Positions 1 to 6,982 of a DNA stretch of 17,372 nt are shown here, piece after piece. Where the stretch lies: assembly GCA_020217165.1 (NCBI GenBank), contig JAIWOE010000065.1, forward strand, positions 1 through 17,372. The letters run 5' to 3'. The notes beneath the pieces are model-generated. The model did not search any database. It was not told the origin of the DNA and worked only from the letters and a program-made list of their open reading frames with translations. Made by a program: the position numbers and the translations under genes. Source of the stretch: Desulfovibrio sp. (GTDB lineage Bacteria; Desulfobacterota; Desulfovibrionia; Desulfovibrionales; Desulfovibrionaceae). Position 1 is the stretch's first letter. The number at the start of each line of letters is the position of its first letter.

Positions 1-39
1 GCCGCCCTGGGCAACCACCTGCAAGCCATGATGCAGTAG
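1..39 (+). CDS. C-terminal end of an unidentified plus-strand gene (partial)
   Basis: Frame 1 is open from the first base and reads AALGNHLQAMMQ followed by TAG at 37-39. Thirteen bases later the stop codon of aat begins on the opposite strand, so the two genes would converge tail to tail. Twelve residues are too few to name a family. The alternative is that this is chance open frame and the real gene lies wholly outside the window; tight packing elsewhere makes a real gene end plausible. Confidence 0.35.
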   Translation, partial: AALGNHLQAMMQ

Positions 40-52
40 GGAAACAGCGACA

Positions 53-790
53 TCAACACGGCGCAGACGCAGCCTCCGCCTCCTGGGCGAGGGGCTGCGT
101 GGCGCCGCATTGCGTCCAGCGGCCGCGCATGGTGGGATGTCGCAGGGCGTGATTCAGGCGGCGGTTGAACTCCCGCCGCGGCATGTCGAAGGCGCCCATG
201 GCCAGCATGTGGGGGGTGGTCTGCTGACAGTCCACGAGTTCGAATCCCCAGGCCTGCAGCTGCCGGCACAAATGCACCAGGGCAGCCTTGGAGGCATTGG
301 GACGGCGGTGGAACATGGACTCCCCAAAGAAGGCCCGCCCCAGGGAAACACCATACAACCCGCCCACCAGCTCGCCATCCAGCCAGGTTTCCACGGAATG
401 CGCCAGACCGGCCACATGCAGGGCGTGATAGGCCTGGCGCATGGCCGGCACAATCCAGGTGCCCCTCTGCCCAGGCCGGGGGGTGGCGGCGCAGGCTTCG
501 ATCACCTGATCAAAGGCCACATCCATGGTCAGATGATAGCCGGATGTCCTGAGGGTGCGCGCCAGCCGGGCCCCCACATGCAACGTCTGGGGCAGCAGCA
601 CGCAGCGGGGGTCTGGTGTCCACCAGAGGATGGGGCTGTCCGGGCCGTACCAGGGGAAGATGCCCTGGGCGTAGGCGCTTACCAGACGGGGCAGGCTCAA
701 ATCCCCGCCCACGGCCAGCAGGCCGTCGGGCTCGGCCGCTTCCGGATCCGGGAACAGAAGGCTGTCTCCAGCCAGAAAGTAAATGGGCAT
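53..790 (-). CDS. aat: Leucyl/phenylalanyl-tRNA--protein transferase
   Basis: Aat transfers Leu or Phe from aminoacyl-tRNA to N-terminal Arg or Lys of proteins, creating primary N-degrons in the cytoplasm. The 245-residue product shows the family's landmarks in order: PDGLLAVGGDL (21-31), GIFPW (43-47), ILWWTPDPR (54-62), a GTWIV block, then GGLYGVSLG and GESMF in the GNAT-like catalytic half, followed by DCQ. Length fits the usual 230-250. The ATG at 790 is chosen because family members begin just before this FPDPE block. An in-frame upstream ATG at 859 would add 23 residues unlike the family; neither start has a strong Shine-Dalgarno. It lies about 100 nt downstream of clpA and is probably cotranscribed with clpS and clpA, the reader and unfoldase for the degrons it makes. 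Identity is secure; the start is less so. Confidence 0.95.
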   Translation of the reverse strand: MPIYFLAGDSLLFPDPEAAEPDGLLAVGGDLSLPRLVSAYAQGIFPWYGPDSPILWWTPDPRCVLLPQTLHVGARLARTLRTSGYHLTMDVAFDQVIEACAATPRPGQRGTWIVPAMRQAYHALHVAGLAHSVETWLDGELVGGLYGVSLGRAFFGESMFHRRPNASKAALVHLCRQLQAWGFELVDCQQTTPHMLAMGAFDMPRREFNRRLNHALRHPTMRGRWTQCGATQPLAQEAEAASAPC

Positions 791-894
791 GGGGTGTTGC
801 TGGAGCGGAACGAAGCCACGGACGAGAGGAATGGAGTGGAACGGACGCCCACATGTCATGCAGGCATCCGTTCCGCATCATCGTGCTCGTGCCC

Positions 895-3339
895 TCAGGC
901 GCTCTCCTCCTCGGCCACGACTTCCAAAGCTGGCAGAGCAGGCAGCGCCGACAGGGCTGGCCCCTTTGGTGCATCGGCCTTGGCCGCCTTGAGCTGGCAT
1001 TTGCCGGATTCATAGGCAAAGCGCAGGGGTCTGGCATCGGTCTCGGTGTCGGGGTTCACGTCCACCAGCACCCTGCCGCCCTTCTGCAGGCAGCCAAAGA
1101 GCAGCTCGCGGGCCAGTTCGTCCTTGATTTCGTTCTGGATGAGGCGCCCCATGGGACGCGCGCCAAAGGCAGGGTCGAACCCGTGCTCGCCCAGCCACAG
1201 CCGGGCGGCGTGGCTCACCTCCACTGTCACCTTGCTTTCCTGCATCTGCTCCTGCATTTCCGCGAGGAACTTGTCCACAATCTTCAGCATAACCGGTTCC
1301 GTGAGCGGACCAAACTGCACCATGCCATCCAGCCGGTTGCGGAATTCCGGGCTGAAGAGCCGTTCCAGGGCCTTGCGGCCCTTGTGGGCGGCCTCGTTCT
1401 TCTGTGCGGAGACACTGAAGCCCACGGAGGCGGCGTTCATTTCCCGCGCGCCGGCGTTGGTGGTCATCAGGAGAATCACGTGGCGGAAGTCGGCCTTGCG
1501 GCCGTTGTTGTCCGTCAGGGTGGCGTAATCCATCACCTGCAGCAGGATATTAAAAAGATCCGGGTGGGCCTTTTCAATTTCGTCCAACAGCAACACGGTG
1601 TACGGATGCTTACGGATGGCGTCTGTGAGCAGGCCGCCCTGGTCGAAGCCGATGTAGCCGGGGGGCGCGCCGATGAGCCGCGCCACGGCGTGGCCTTCCA
1701 TGTATTCGCTCATGTCGAAGCGCAGGAAGTTCACGCCCAGGCACAGGGCCAGCTGGCGGGCCAGTTCGGTCTTGCCCACGCCCGTGGGACCGTATAGCAA
1801 AAAGCTGCCCGTGGGCCGGTTGGGCTGGCGCAGGCCGGCGCGAGAGCGCAGGATGGCCTTGCACACGGTTTCCACGGCCGTATCCTGGCCAAAGACCTGG
1901 GCCTTGATGTCCGCCTCCAGGTGTTCCAGGCGATCCTTGTCCGAGGAGGTGACGCGCTGGACCGGGATGCGCGCCATGCGGGCCACCACCTTCTCCACCT
2001 CGGCCACGCTGATGATGTTTTTCTTGCCGCCGGCGAGCCGGAAGCTGGCCCCGGCTTCGTCAATGACGTCGATGGCCTTGTCTGGCAGGTAGCGGTCGTT
2101 CACATGACGCGACGAGAGCTCCGCCGCAGCGCGCAGGCCCGGCAGGGTGTAGCGCACGCCGTGGTGCTCCTCGTAATGGGTTTTGAGTCCCTTGAGGATT
2201 TCCACACATTCGTCCACCGTGGGTTCCACCACATCGATTTTCTGGAACCGGCGCGACAGGGCGCGGTCCTTCTCGAAATGGTTTTTGTATTCCTCATAGG
2301 TGGTGGAGCCGATGCACTTGATGGCGCCGGAGGCCAGCACGGGCTTGAGGATGTTGGAGGCGTCCAGGGTGCCGCCGGAGGTGGCGCCGGCCCCGATGAT
2401 GGTATGGATCTCATCAATAAAGAGGATGGCGCCGGGGATTTTCTCCAGCTCGCTGATGACGCCCTTCATGCGCACTTCAAAGTCGCCGCGGTACTTGGTG
2501 CCGGCCAGCAGCGCGCCCATGTCCAGCTGCCAGACCGTGGCGGACCGGAAGGTTTCGGGGGTTTCTCCCTTGACGATGCGCAGGGCCAGCCCCTCGGCCA
2601 GGGCGGTCTTGCCCACGCCGGGATCACCCACAAACAGCGGATTGTTCTTGCGCCGGCGGGCCAGCACCTGCAGGCAGCGCTCCAGCTCCGCATCGCGGCC
2701 GATGAGGGGGTCCACCAGTCCCTGACGGGCGCGTTCCACCAGATTGACCGTGAACTGCTCCAGGGCCTGGCCGTTCTTTTTCTTCTGGTTTTTGTGGTCG
2801 CCGGGCTGGCGCTGTTCCATTCCGCCCTGGCCCCCCGGGCCCCCCTGACTCCCAGGTCCGCCGGGACCGCCCTGGCTCCCCGGGGGGGTAGGCTCCGTCC
2901 GCCAGTCGGAATCCTTGGGCACGCCGTGAGAGATGTACTCCAGTACATCCAGCCGGGTGGCGCCGTGGGACTTGAGGAAATACACGGCAAAGGAATCGTC
3001 CTCGTCAAAGATGGCGGCCAGCACGTCGCCCACTTCCACCTTGTCCTTGCCGGAGGACTGCATCTGCAAAATGGCGCGTTGCAGCACGCGCTGCACGCCC
3101 AGAGTCTGCACCACTTCCGTGGCGGTATCGGGCATCACTTCCATGTGATCGACAAAGAAGCGTTCCAACTGATGCTGCAGACGGATGATATCCACTCCGC
3201 AGTTCATCAGGATATCCTTGCCGCTCTCCTCCTGCATCAATGCATACAGGAGATGCTCCAGGGTCAGATATTCATGATTGCGACGGCGGACTTCCCGCAC
3301 GGCCACGGTCAACACATTTTCCAGTCGCCTGCTCAACAT
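895..3339 (-). CDS. clpA: ATP-dependent Clp protease ATP-binding subunit ClpA
   Basis: ClpA is the AAA+ unfoldase that feeds substrates, including ClpS-delivered N-end-rule proteins, into ClpP. The 814-residue protein has the Clp N-domain (1-140), a Gly/Ser/Gln/Pro linker (153-173), D1 with Walker A GDPGVGKT (238-245) and Walker B ILFIDE (305-310), and D2 with GPTGVGKT (517-524) and LLLDEIEK (583-590). No ClpB/ClpC-type middle coiled coil lies between D1 and D2, which supports ClpA. The start at MLSRRLENVL has a GAGG Shine-Dalgarno about 6 nt upstream and matches the N-domain start; the open frame extends 33 residues further but looks non-coding. Beyond the usual D2 end, a roughly 30-residue Ala/Pro/Leu-rich acidic tail is present. 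It starts 43 nt after clpS ends. Family assignment is secure. Confidence 0.98.
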   Translation of the reverse strand: MLSRRLENVLTVAVREVRRRNHEYLTLEHLLYALMQEESGKDILMNCGVDIIRLQHQLERFFVDHMEVMPDTATEVVQTLGVQRVLQRAILQMQSSGKDKVEVGDVLAAIFDEDDSFAVYFLKSHGATRLDVLEYISHGVPKDSDWRTEPTPPGSQGGPGGPGSQGGPGGQGGMEQRQPGDHKNQKKKNGQALEQFTVNLVERARQGLVDPLIGRDAELERCLQVLARRRKNNPLFVGDPGVGKTALAEGLALRIVKGETPETFRSATVWQLDMGALLAGTKYRGDFEVRMKGVISELEKIPGAILFIDEIHTIIGAGATSGGTLDASNILKPVLASGAIKCIGSTTYEEYKNHFEKDRALSRRFQKIDVVEPTVDECVEILKGLKTHYEEHHGVRYTLPGLRAAAELSSRHVNDRYLPDKAIDVIDEAGASFRLAGGKKNIISVAEVEKVVARMARIPVQRVTSSDKDRLEHLEADIKAQVFGQDTAVETVCKAILRSRAGLRQPNRPTGSFLLYGPTGVGKTELARQLALCLGVNFLRFDMSEYMEGHAVARLIGAPPGYIGFDQGGLLTDAIRKHPYTVLLLDEIEKAHPDLFNILLQVMDYATLTDNNGRKADFRHVILLMTTNAGAREMNAASVGFSVSAQKNEAAHKGRKALERLFSPEFRNRLDGMVQFGPLTEPVMLKIVDKFLAEMQEQMQESKVTVEVSHAARLWLGEHGFDPAFGARPMGRLIQNEIKDELARELLFGCLQKGGRVLVDVNPDTETDARPLRFAYESGKCQLKAAKADAPKGPALSALPALPALEVVAEEESA

Positions 3340-3382
3340 GGCGCCCTCGATTCCTGAACGGTGGTGCGAAGTCTGCCGGGAA

Positions 3383-3703
3383 TCACGCCTCCTCCATGGC
3401 ACAGCGCAGGGGAAATCCCTCGCTGCGAGCCCGGGCATGGACGACGTTCACTTTGGTCTCGGCAATCTCCGCCGGGTACACGCCGCAGACCCCCCTGCCC
3501 TGTTCATGCACCATGCGCATGATGCGGGTGGCCTCGGCCTCTGATTTCTTAAACACTTCTCGCAGGATGCGCACCACAAATTCCATGGTGGTGTAATCAT
3601 CGTTGAGGAGCAGAACCTTGAACCGCCTGGGCTCCTGAAGGTTATCTTCCAGGTGGACATCAGGCGTGGCCCCTGGCTGGTGAAACGGCTCGGTCATGGT
3701 CAT
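3383..3703 (-). CDS. clpS: ATP-dependent Clp protease adaptor ClpS
   Basis: ClpS binds bulky N-terminal residues (Leu, Phe, Trp, Tyr) and hands the protein to the ClpA N-domain. The 106-residue product has a short disordered N-terminal extension and the core ClpS fold. The pocket residues are visible: LLLNDDYTTMEFV gives N34, D35, D36 and M40, and H66 lies in VHEQGRGVCG; these positions coincide with E. coli ClpS numbering. The ATG at 3703 is used; a second ATG two codons in (3697) is equally possible, and only a weak ACGAG lies upstream. It is the first gene of the clpS-clpA-aat set and follows a sigma70-like promoter. Identity is secure. Confidence 0.97.
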   Translation of the reverse strand: MTMTEPFHQPGATPDVHLEDNLQEPRRFKVLLLNDDYTTMEFVVRILREVFKKSEAEATRIMRMVHEQGRGVCGVYPAEIAETKVNVVHARARSEGFPLRCAMEEA

Positions 3704-3739
3704 GCTCGTCTCGTTATGGGAATATTTCCCAGTCTGACA

Positions 3740-3768
3740 GGTATAACGCCAGGATCACGGGTTGTCGA
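3740..3768 (-). promoter_or_regulatory. Candidate sigma70 promoter for clpS-clpA-aat
   Basis: On the minus strand TCGACA (3768-3763; 5 of 6 to TTGACA) is followed after 17 bases by TATACC (3745-3740; 4 of 6 to TATAAT). The start of clpS is about 37 nt downstream. Position, spacing and element quality make it the best promoter in the window. No operator-like palindrome overlaps it. Confidence 0.55.
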
Positions 3769-3821
3769 GTCCTGAAGATAGTGCGAGTCCCCCGGGGATG
3801 CAAGGGGCGGACGGCAATTCT

Positions 3822-3836
3822 GCGCCGGGTCGGCGC
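3822..3836 (-). other. Small hairpin just after the CYTH gene stop
   Basis: GCGCCG and CGGCGC form a perfect 6-bp stem around a 3-base loop, beginning one base past the stop codon at 3838-3840. On the transcribed strand no run of T follows, so it does not look like a complete intrinsic terminator; it may protect the 3' end of the message. Together with the promoter described above it makes up most of the 134-nt gap before clpS. Confidence 0.3.
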
Positions 3837-3837
3837 T

Positions 3838-4425
3838 TCAGTTCCTGGCACGCTCTTGCAATTGCCGGGCCTGTTCTTCCGGGAAGACAAAGGAATCCTC
3901 CGGCGGCAGGCCCAGGCTGGCGCGATGCTCCTGATGTAGAGCGTGGTAGGTCTTGCTGGTGCCGGCTGCGGGGTCCAGCCCCAGGGCGCGGCAGGTGTCT
4001 TCCAGGGCGTTGGCCGGGCCCTCTAGCTCCAGAAATGCGCCAAAGGGCAGCAGGTCCAGCAGGCAGAGCACTTCCCCCAATACCCAGGTTTCCCTTAGTT
4101 TTTGATAGCGAAACACTTCCTGGAACCCCAGCCCGGCCAAGACCCGGCCCATGGCCTGGGCATCCTCCAGGCGGGTTTCGTGCTCTTCCACCACCTTGAG
4201 CTGCCCGGTGCCGCCGGCGGCGGGGGTCTTGAAGGTCAAGCGGGTGGCGTCGTCCTGGCGAATTCTCAATAGCTTCCCATGTTGTTTAAGCATTCTTCCC
4301 GGCGTGTCCCAGACGGCATTCTCTTCGAACACCAGGGAGACCCGCCTCGCCCCCAGGGCTTGCAGTTTGCCGCGCAAGGCGTCATGATCCACGGCGGCAA
4401 ACTTGGTTTCGGTTTCAGTGGCCAC
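3838..4425 (-). CDS. CYTH-domain protein, class IV adenylate cyclase type
   Basis: CYTH proteins form an eight-stranded tunnel that binds triphosphates with Mg2+; members are CyaB-type adenylate cyclases and thiamine- or inorganic triphosphatases. The 195-residue product opens with the diagnostic ExExK motif (E4-T-E6-T-K8), followed by basic LLRIR (52-56), LTFK (63-66), the QKLRETW block (108-114), and LDLLPFGAFLELEG (123-136) with the acidic metal-ligand pattern. The GTG start at 4425 is chosen because GGAGG lies 5 nt upstream and the ExExK motif must lie at the N-terminus; the upstream extension of the open frame has no family features. Substrate cannot be decided from sequence. It diverges from crcB across 56 nt. 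A C-terminal helix rich in Glu, Gln and Arg ends the protein. Confidence 0.85.
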   Translation of the reverse strand: MATETETKFAAVDHDALRGKLQALGARRVSLVFEENAVWDTPGRMLKQHGKLLRIRQDDATRLTFKTPAAGGTGQLKVVEEHETRLEDAQAMGRVLAGLGFQEVFRYQKLRETWVLGEVLCLLDLLPFGAFLELEGPANALEDTCRALGLDPAAGTSKTYHALHQEHRASLGLPPEDSFVFPEEQARQLQERARN

Positions 4426-4445
4426 TCCAGCCTCCAGGTTTGCGA

Positions 4446-4458
4446 ATTTTGTCAAAAT
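4446..4458. promoter_or_regulatory. Palindrome in the divergent CYTH/crcB intergenic region
   Basis: ATTTTG-T-CAAAAT is a perfect 6-1-6 palindrome in the AT-rich centre of the 56-nt gap between the divergent CYTH and crcB starts. A further CAAAAT lies at 4466-4471. It could be an operator or part of overlapping promoters. I could not define convincing -35/-10 pairs for either gene here, so function is open. Confidence 0.3.
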
Positions 4459-4481
4459 AGTACAACAAAATTGGAGACACC

Positions 4482-4853
4482 ATGCAGCTGCTGCTCCTGT
4501 GCGGCCTGGCTGGCGCCCTGGGGGCCCTCTCCCGCCTGGGCATTTCGCGGCTGGTACAGCGTCTGGCCGGGACAAATCTGCCCCTGGCCACGGCGGCGGT
4601 CAATCTGCTGGGCTGTTTTCTGTTTGGATTGCTGTGGGGGCTGCTGAACGACCGCCTTGCCGCCAGCGCCGGCACAAAAACCATCGTCTTTACAGGATTT
4701 TTGGGGGCGCTGACCACCTTTTCCACCTATGCCTACGAAAATGTGGGCCTCATGGCCGAGGGCCGACTCACCACCGCCCTGCTCAACGTGCTGGGCCAGA
4801 ACATCTTGGGCTTTGCCCTGGTGGCCCTGGGCCTGAGCCTGGCCCGCAACTGA
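4482..4853 (+). CDS. crcB: Fluoride ion channel CrcB/FluC
   Basis: CrcB/FluC is a dual-topology dimeric membrane channel that exports fluoride. The 123-residue product has four hydrophobic segments (about 2-20, 34-56, 66-90 and 100-121). Family motifs are present: GALGALSR (11-18) at the first helix, the conserved Asn in AVNLLGCFLFG (N41) and GFLGALTTFST (72-82) at the broken helix that holds the Na+ site and Phe box. F80 is kept, but the second Phe-box position is Tyr (Y83). The ATG at 4482 has GGAG 6 nt upstream. It is the only complete plus-strand gene, ends 7 nt from the end of cheB and shows no terminator of its own. No fluoride riboswitch is recognisable in the short upstream gap. Confidence 0.95.
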   Translation: MQLLLLCGLAGALGALSRLGISRLVQRLAGTNLPLATAAVNLLGCFLFGLLWGLLNDRLAASAGTKTIVFTGFLGALTTFSTYAYENVGLMAEGRLTTALLNVLGQNILGFALVALGLSLARN

Positions 4854-4860
4854 GACTCTG

Positions 4861-5943
4861 CTACCGCTGCCAGCCGTCCTTGCACTTTTTGAGGGCCAGG
4901 GGCGCAATCTGCTGCAAAGGCAGGCTCTGGCACACGCCTCCCAACTTCACGGCCTCCTGGGGCATGCCGTACACCACGCAGGTGGCTTCGTCCTGGGCCA
5001 TGGTCCAGGCGCCGGCTTCAAACATTTCCAGCATCCCCTGGGCGCCGTCGTCCCCCATGCCGGTCATGATCACCCCCAGGGCGTTCTTGCCGGCGTAGCG
5101 CGCCGCGGAGCGGAAGAGCACATCCACGGACGGCCGGTGCCGCTTGACCAGCGGCCCGTCCCGCACCTCCACATGGTAACGCGCCCCGCTGCGTTTGAGC
5201 AGCATGTGCTTGTTGCCCGGGGCGATGAGGGCCTGGCCGCGCAGCATGGTGTCCCCGTCCGAGGCCTCTTTGACGGTGATGGCGCACACGCTGTCCAGCC
5301 GGCGGGCAAAGGCAGCGGTGAAATTTTCCGGCATGTGCTGCACAATGGCCACGGGAGGGCAATCCACGGGCAGGGCCTCCAGGAAGACCTTGAGGGCCTC
5401 TGTGCCGCCGGTGGAGGCTCCCACCGCAATGCACTTTTCCGTGGTTTCAGCCATGGCCCGGGAGGGCGCCACCTTGGCGATGACCGCATCGGCCGAGAGT
5501 TTGGGCGTCACTTCGAGGCTGGGGGAAAGCCGCTTGATTTTGGCCGAGGCGGCCGCCTTGACGGCATCCACCAGCCGGATTTTGGATTCTTCCAGAAACC
5601 GCCGCGTGTCCAGCTTGGGCTTGGTGATGATGTCCACGGCCCCGTACTCCAGGGCCCTGAGGGTGGTTTCCGCGCCGGATTCGGCCAGGGTGGAACAGAT
5701 GATGACGGGCAGCGGGTGCTGGGTCATGAGCTTTTTCAGAAACGTGACGCCATCCATGCGCGGCATTTCCACATCCAGGGTGATGACGTCGGGCACCACC
5801 TCCTCCATCTTCTTGGCGGCCACAAAGGGATCCTGGGCCGCCCCCACCACTTCGATATCCGGATCACTTTCCAGGATGGACGTGAGCGTCTGGCGGACCA
5901 GCGCGGAATCGTCCACGATCAGCACCTTGATTTTCTTTTTCAT
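4861..5943 (-). CDS. cheB: Chemotaxis protein-glutamate methylesterase/glutamine deamidase CheB
   Basis: CheB removes methyl groups from receptor glutamates and deamidates glutamines when phosphorylated by CheA. The 360-residue cytoplasmic protein has a receiver domain (5-122) with acidic pocket D11/D12, phospho-acceptor D57 in [10 protein letters not shown] and TKP (107-109), a linker, and a methylesterase domain (168-355). The catalytic triad is visible: S177 in GASTGG, H203 in VQHMPE, and the Asp pair D298/D299 in MTGMGDDG. The ATG at 5943 has GAGG about 6 nt upstream. It is separated from cheR by 177 nt containing a terminator-like hairpin and alternative stems, so its expression may be uncoupled from the other che genes. 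It converges on crcB. Identity is secure. Confidence 0.97.
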   Translation of the reverse strand: MKKKIKVLIVDDSALVRQTLTSILESDPDIEVVGAAQDPFVAAKKMEEVVPDVITLDVEMPRMDGVTFLKKLMTQHPLPVIICSTLAESGAETTLRALEYGAVDIITKPKLDTRRFLEESKIRLVDAVKAAASAKIKRLSPSLEVTPKLSADAVIAKVAPSRAMAETTEKCIAVGASTGGTEALKVFLEALPVDCPPVAIVQHMPENFTAAFARRLDSVCAITVKEASDGDTMLRGQALIAPGNKHMLLKRSGARYHVEVRDGPLVKRHRPSVDVLFRSAARYAGKNALGVIMTGMGDDGAQGMLEMFEAGAWTMAQDEATCVVYGMPQEAVKLGGVCQSLPLQQIAPLALKKCKDGWQR

Positions 5944-5971
5944 TGCAGCCTCTGGGGTGATGCCCTCGAAA

Positions 5972-6004
5972 CAAGGGGAAAAGCCCCACGCCTTGCTTTC
6001 AAGG
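5972..6004 (-). promoter_or_regulatory. Mutually exclusive short stems in the cheB leader
   Basis: On the minus strand the order is CCTTG, AAAG, CAAGG, 14 bases, CCTTG. The central CAAGG (5995-5991) can pair with the upstream CCTTG (6004-6000) across a 4-base loop or with the downstream CCTTG (5976-5972). A GGGG-CTTTT-CCCC stem (5987-5975) overlaps the second option. It lies between a terminator-like hairpin and the cheB start. This could be a switchable leader; chance is also possible, since the stems are only 4-5 bp. Confidence 0.25.
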
Positions 6005-6010
6005 AAAACT

Positions 6011-6040
6011 GCCCGCCGAAGGGCGCGGAGTTCGGCGGGC
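6011..6040 (-). terminator. Intrinsic terminator-like hairpin after cheR
   Basis: GCCCGCCGAA and TTCGGCGGGC form a perfect 10-bp stem around a 10-base loop. On the minus strand the stem is followed by AGTTTTCCTT, a short T run starting two bases after the stem. It lies 80 nt beyond the cheR stop and about 70 nt before the cheB start, so it would terminate or attenuate the upstream che transcript. On the plus strand no T run follows. Confidence 0.6.
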
Positions 6041-6120
6041 TATTATGGGAGCCGGCGGACTGCGGGAGTAGGCGGCCTGCATGGCGCGCACGCTCCGGAC
6101 TGATGGCGTTGATGCAACGA

Positions 6121-6966
6121 TTACCCGTCGCCGTGCCTGGTTGGCAGTCGTGAATAGACCGTGGGCGCCACCTGCCTGAGGGGCAGGTCCATGCCGGTGA
6201 TGCTCTCGGAATGGCCGATGAACAGAAACCCTCCGCCCCGCAGGTTGCGGCAGAATTTTTGGAACAGCACCTCCTGGGTGGGCCGGTCAAAATAGATGAT
6301 CACGTTTCGACAAAAGATAATATCCATGGGATCCGGGAAGGAAAATTCTTCCATGAAATTGAGGCGCTGAAACGTCACCAGCTGCCGCAGCTCTGGCACC
6401 ACACGCACCAGACCGCGGGAGCGGTCCTTGCTGCGGAGCAAATACTTGTATTTCAAGGCCTTGGGGACTGGCTCCACCCGTTCTTCATCATAAATGGCTG
6501 CCCGGGCCTTTTCCAGGGCCCGGGTGGAGATGTCCGTGGCAAGGATGGAGAATCGAAAACCCGGCGTGCGCTCGCGGAATTCCGCCAGCACCATGGCCAG
6601 GGTATAGGGCTCCATGCCGATGGAGCAGCCTGCGCTCCACACCCGCAGGGGCCGTCCGCGGCAGGCGCTGGCGGCCAGGTGAGGCAGCAGGCTTTGCTGC
6701 AACAGTTCAAAATGTTTAGGCTCACGAAAAAAATCTGTGGTGTTGGTGGTCACCACATCAATGAGCTGATGCAGCTCCGCCGCCATGCCGGCAGGGCTGA
6801 ACAGGTAATCGCAATACCGCTTGTAATCCGGGAGTTTGAGGGTGCGAAGGCGCTTGAGCAGCCGCGCCTCCAGCATGGTTTTTTTTCCCGGGGGCATCTT
6901 GATGCCCACTTCCTTATAAATAAAACTGGCCAGCTTGTTGAATTCCGCATCATTGAGCAGCCCCAT
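6121..6966 (-). CDS. cheR: Chemotaxis protein-glutamate O-methyltransferase CheR
   Basis: CheR methylates receptor glutamates with S-adenosylmethionine. The 281-residue protein has the all-helical CheR N-domain (5-60), the TNTTDFFRE motif (74-82), the SAM-binding loop WSAGCSIGMEPYTLAM (110-125), the acidic ATDIS strand end (143-147), IFCRNVIIYFD (217-227) and IGHSES (250-255). In the SAM loop the usual S/C-T-G-E-E-P is I-G-M-E-P, a mild departure at two positions. No TPR extension is present. The ATG at 6966 is 16 nt beyond the cheA stop, with a G-rich stretch just upstream rather than a canonical AGGAG, so translational coupling to cheA is likely. A strong hairpin follows the gene. Confidence 0.97.
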   Translation of the reverse strand: MGLLNDAEFNKLASFIYKEVGIKMPPGKKTMLEARLLKRLRTLKLPDYKRYCDYLFSPAGMAAELHQLIDVVTTNTTDFFREPKHFELLQQSLLPHLAASACRGRPLRVWSAGCSIGMEPYTLAMVLAEFRERTPGFRFSILATDISTRALEKARAAIYDEERVEPVPKALKYKYLLRSKDRSRGLVRVVPELRQLVTFQRLNFMEEFSFPDPMDIIFCRNVIIYFDRPTQEVLFQKFCRNLRGGGFLFIGHSESITGMDLPLRQVAPTVYSRLPTRHGDG

Positions 6967-6982
6967 GCGCCCCCCCGTCCCA

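Noticed and set aside
1921..3357. Long plus-strand open frame (478 codons) opposite clpA
   Set aside because: It is antisense to a secure clpA gene, rich in His/Gly/Gln as expected for shadow frames in GC-rich DNA, and has no recognisable domain.
3340..3438. 33-residue upstream extension of ClpA
   Set aside because: The internal ATG at 3339 has a GAGG site and coincides with the Clp N-domain start.
4426..4481. Fluoride riboswitch upstream of crcB
   Set aside because: The gap is only 56 nt and shows no pseudoknot-like layout with the conserved elements; only a short palindrome is visible.
5944..6000. Sigma70 or sigma28 promoter directly upstream of cheB
   Set aside because: TTGAAA is present on the minus strand, but no acceptable -10 lies at 16-18 bases, and no flagellar-type sigma28 pattern was found.
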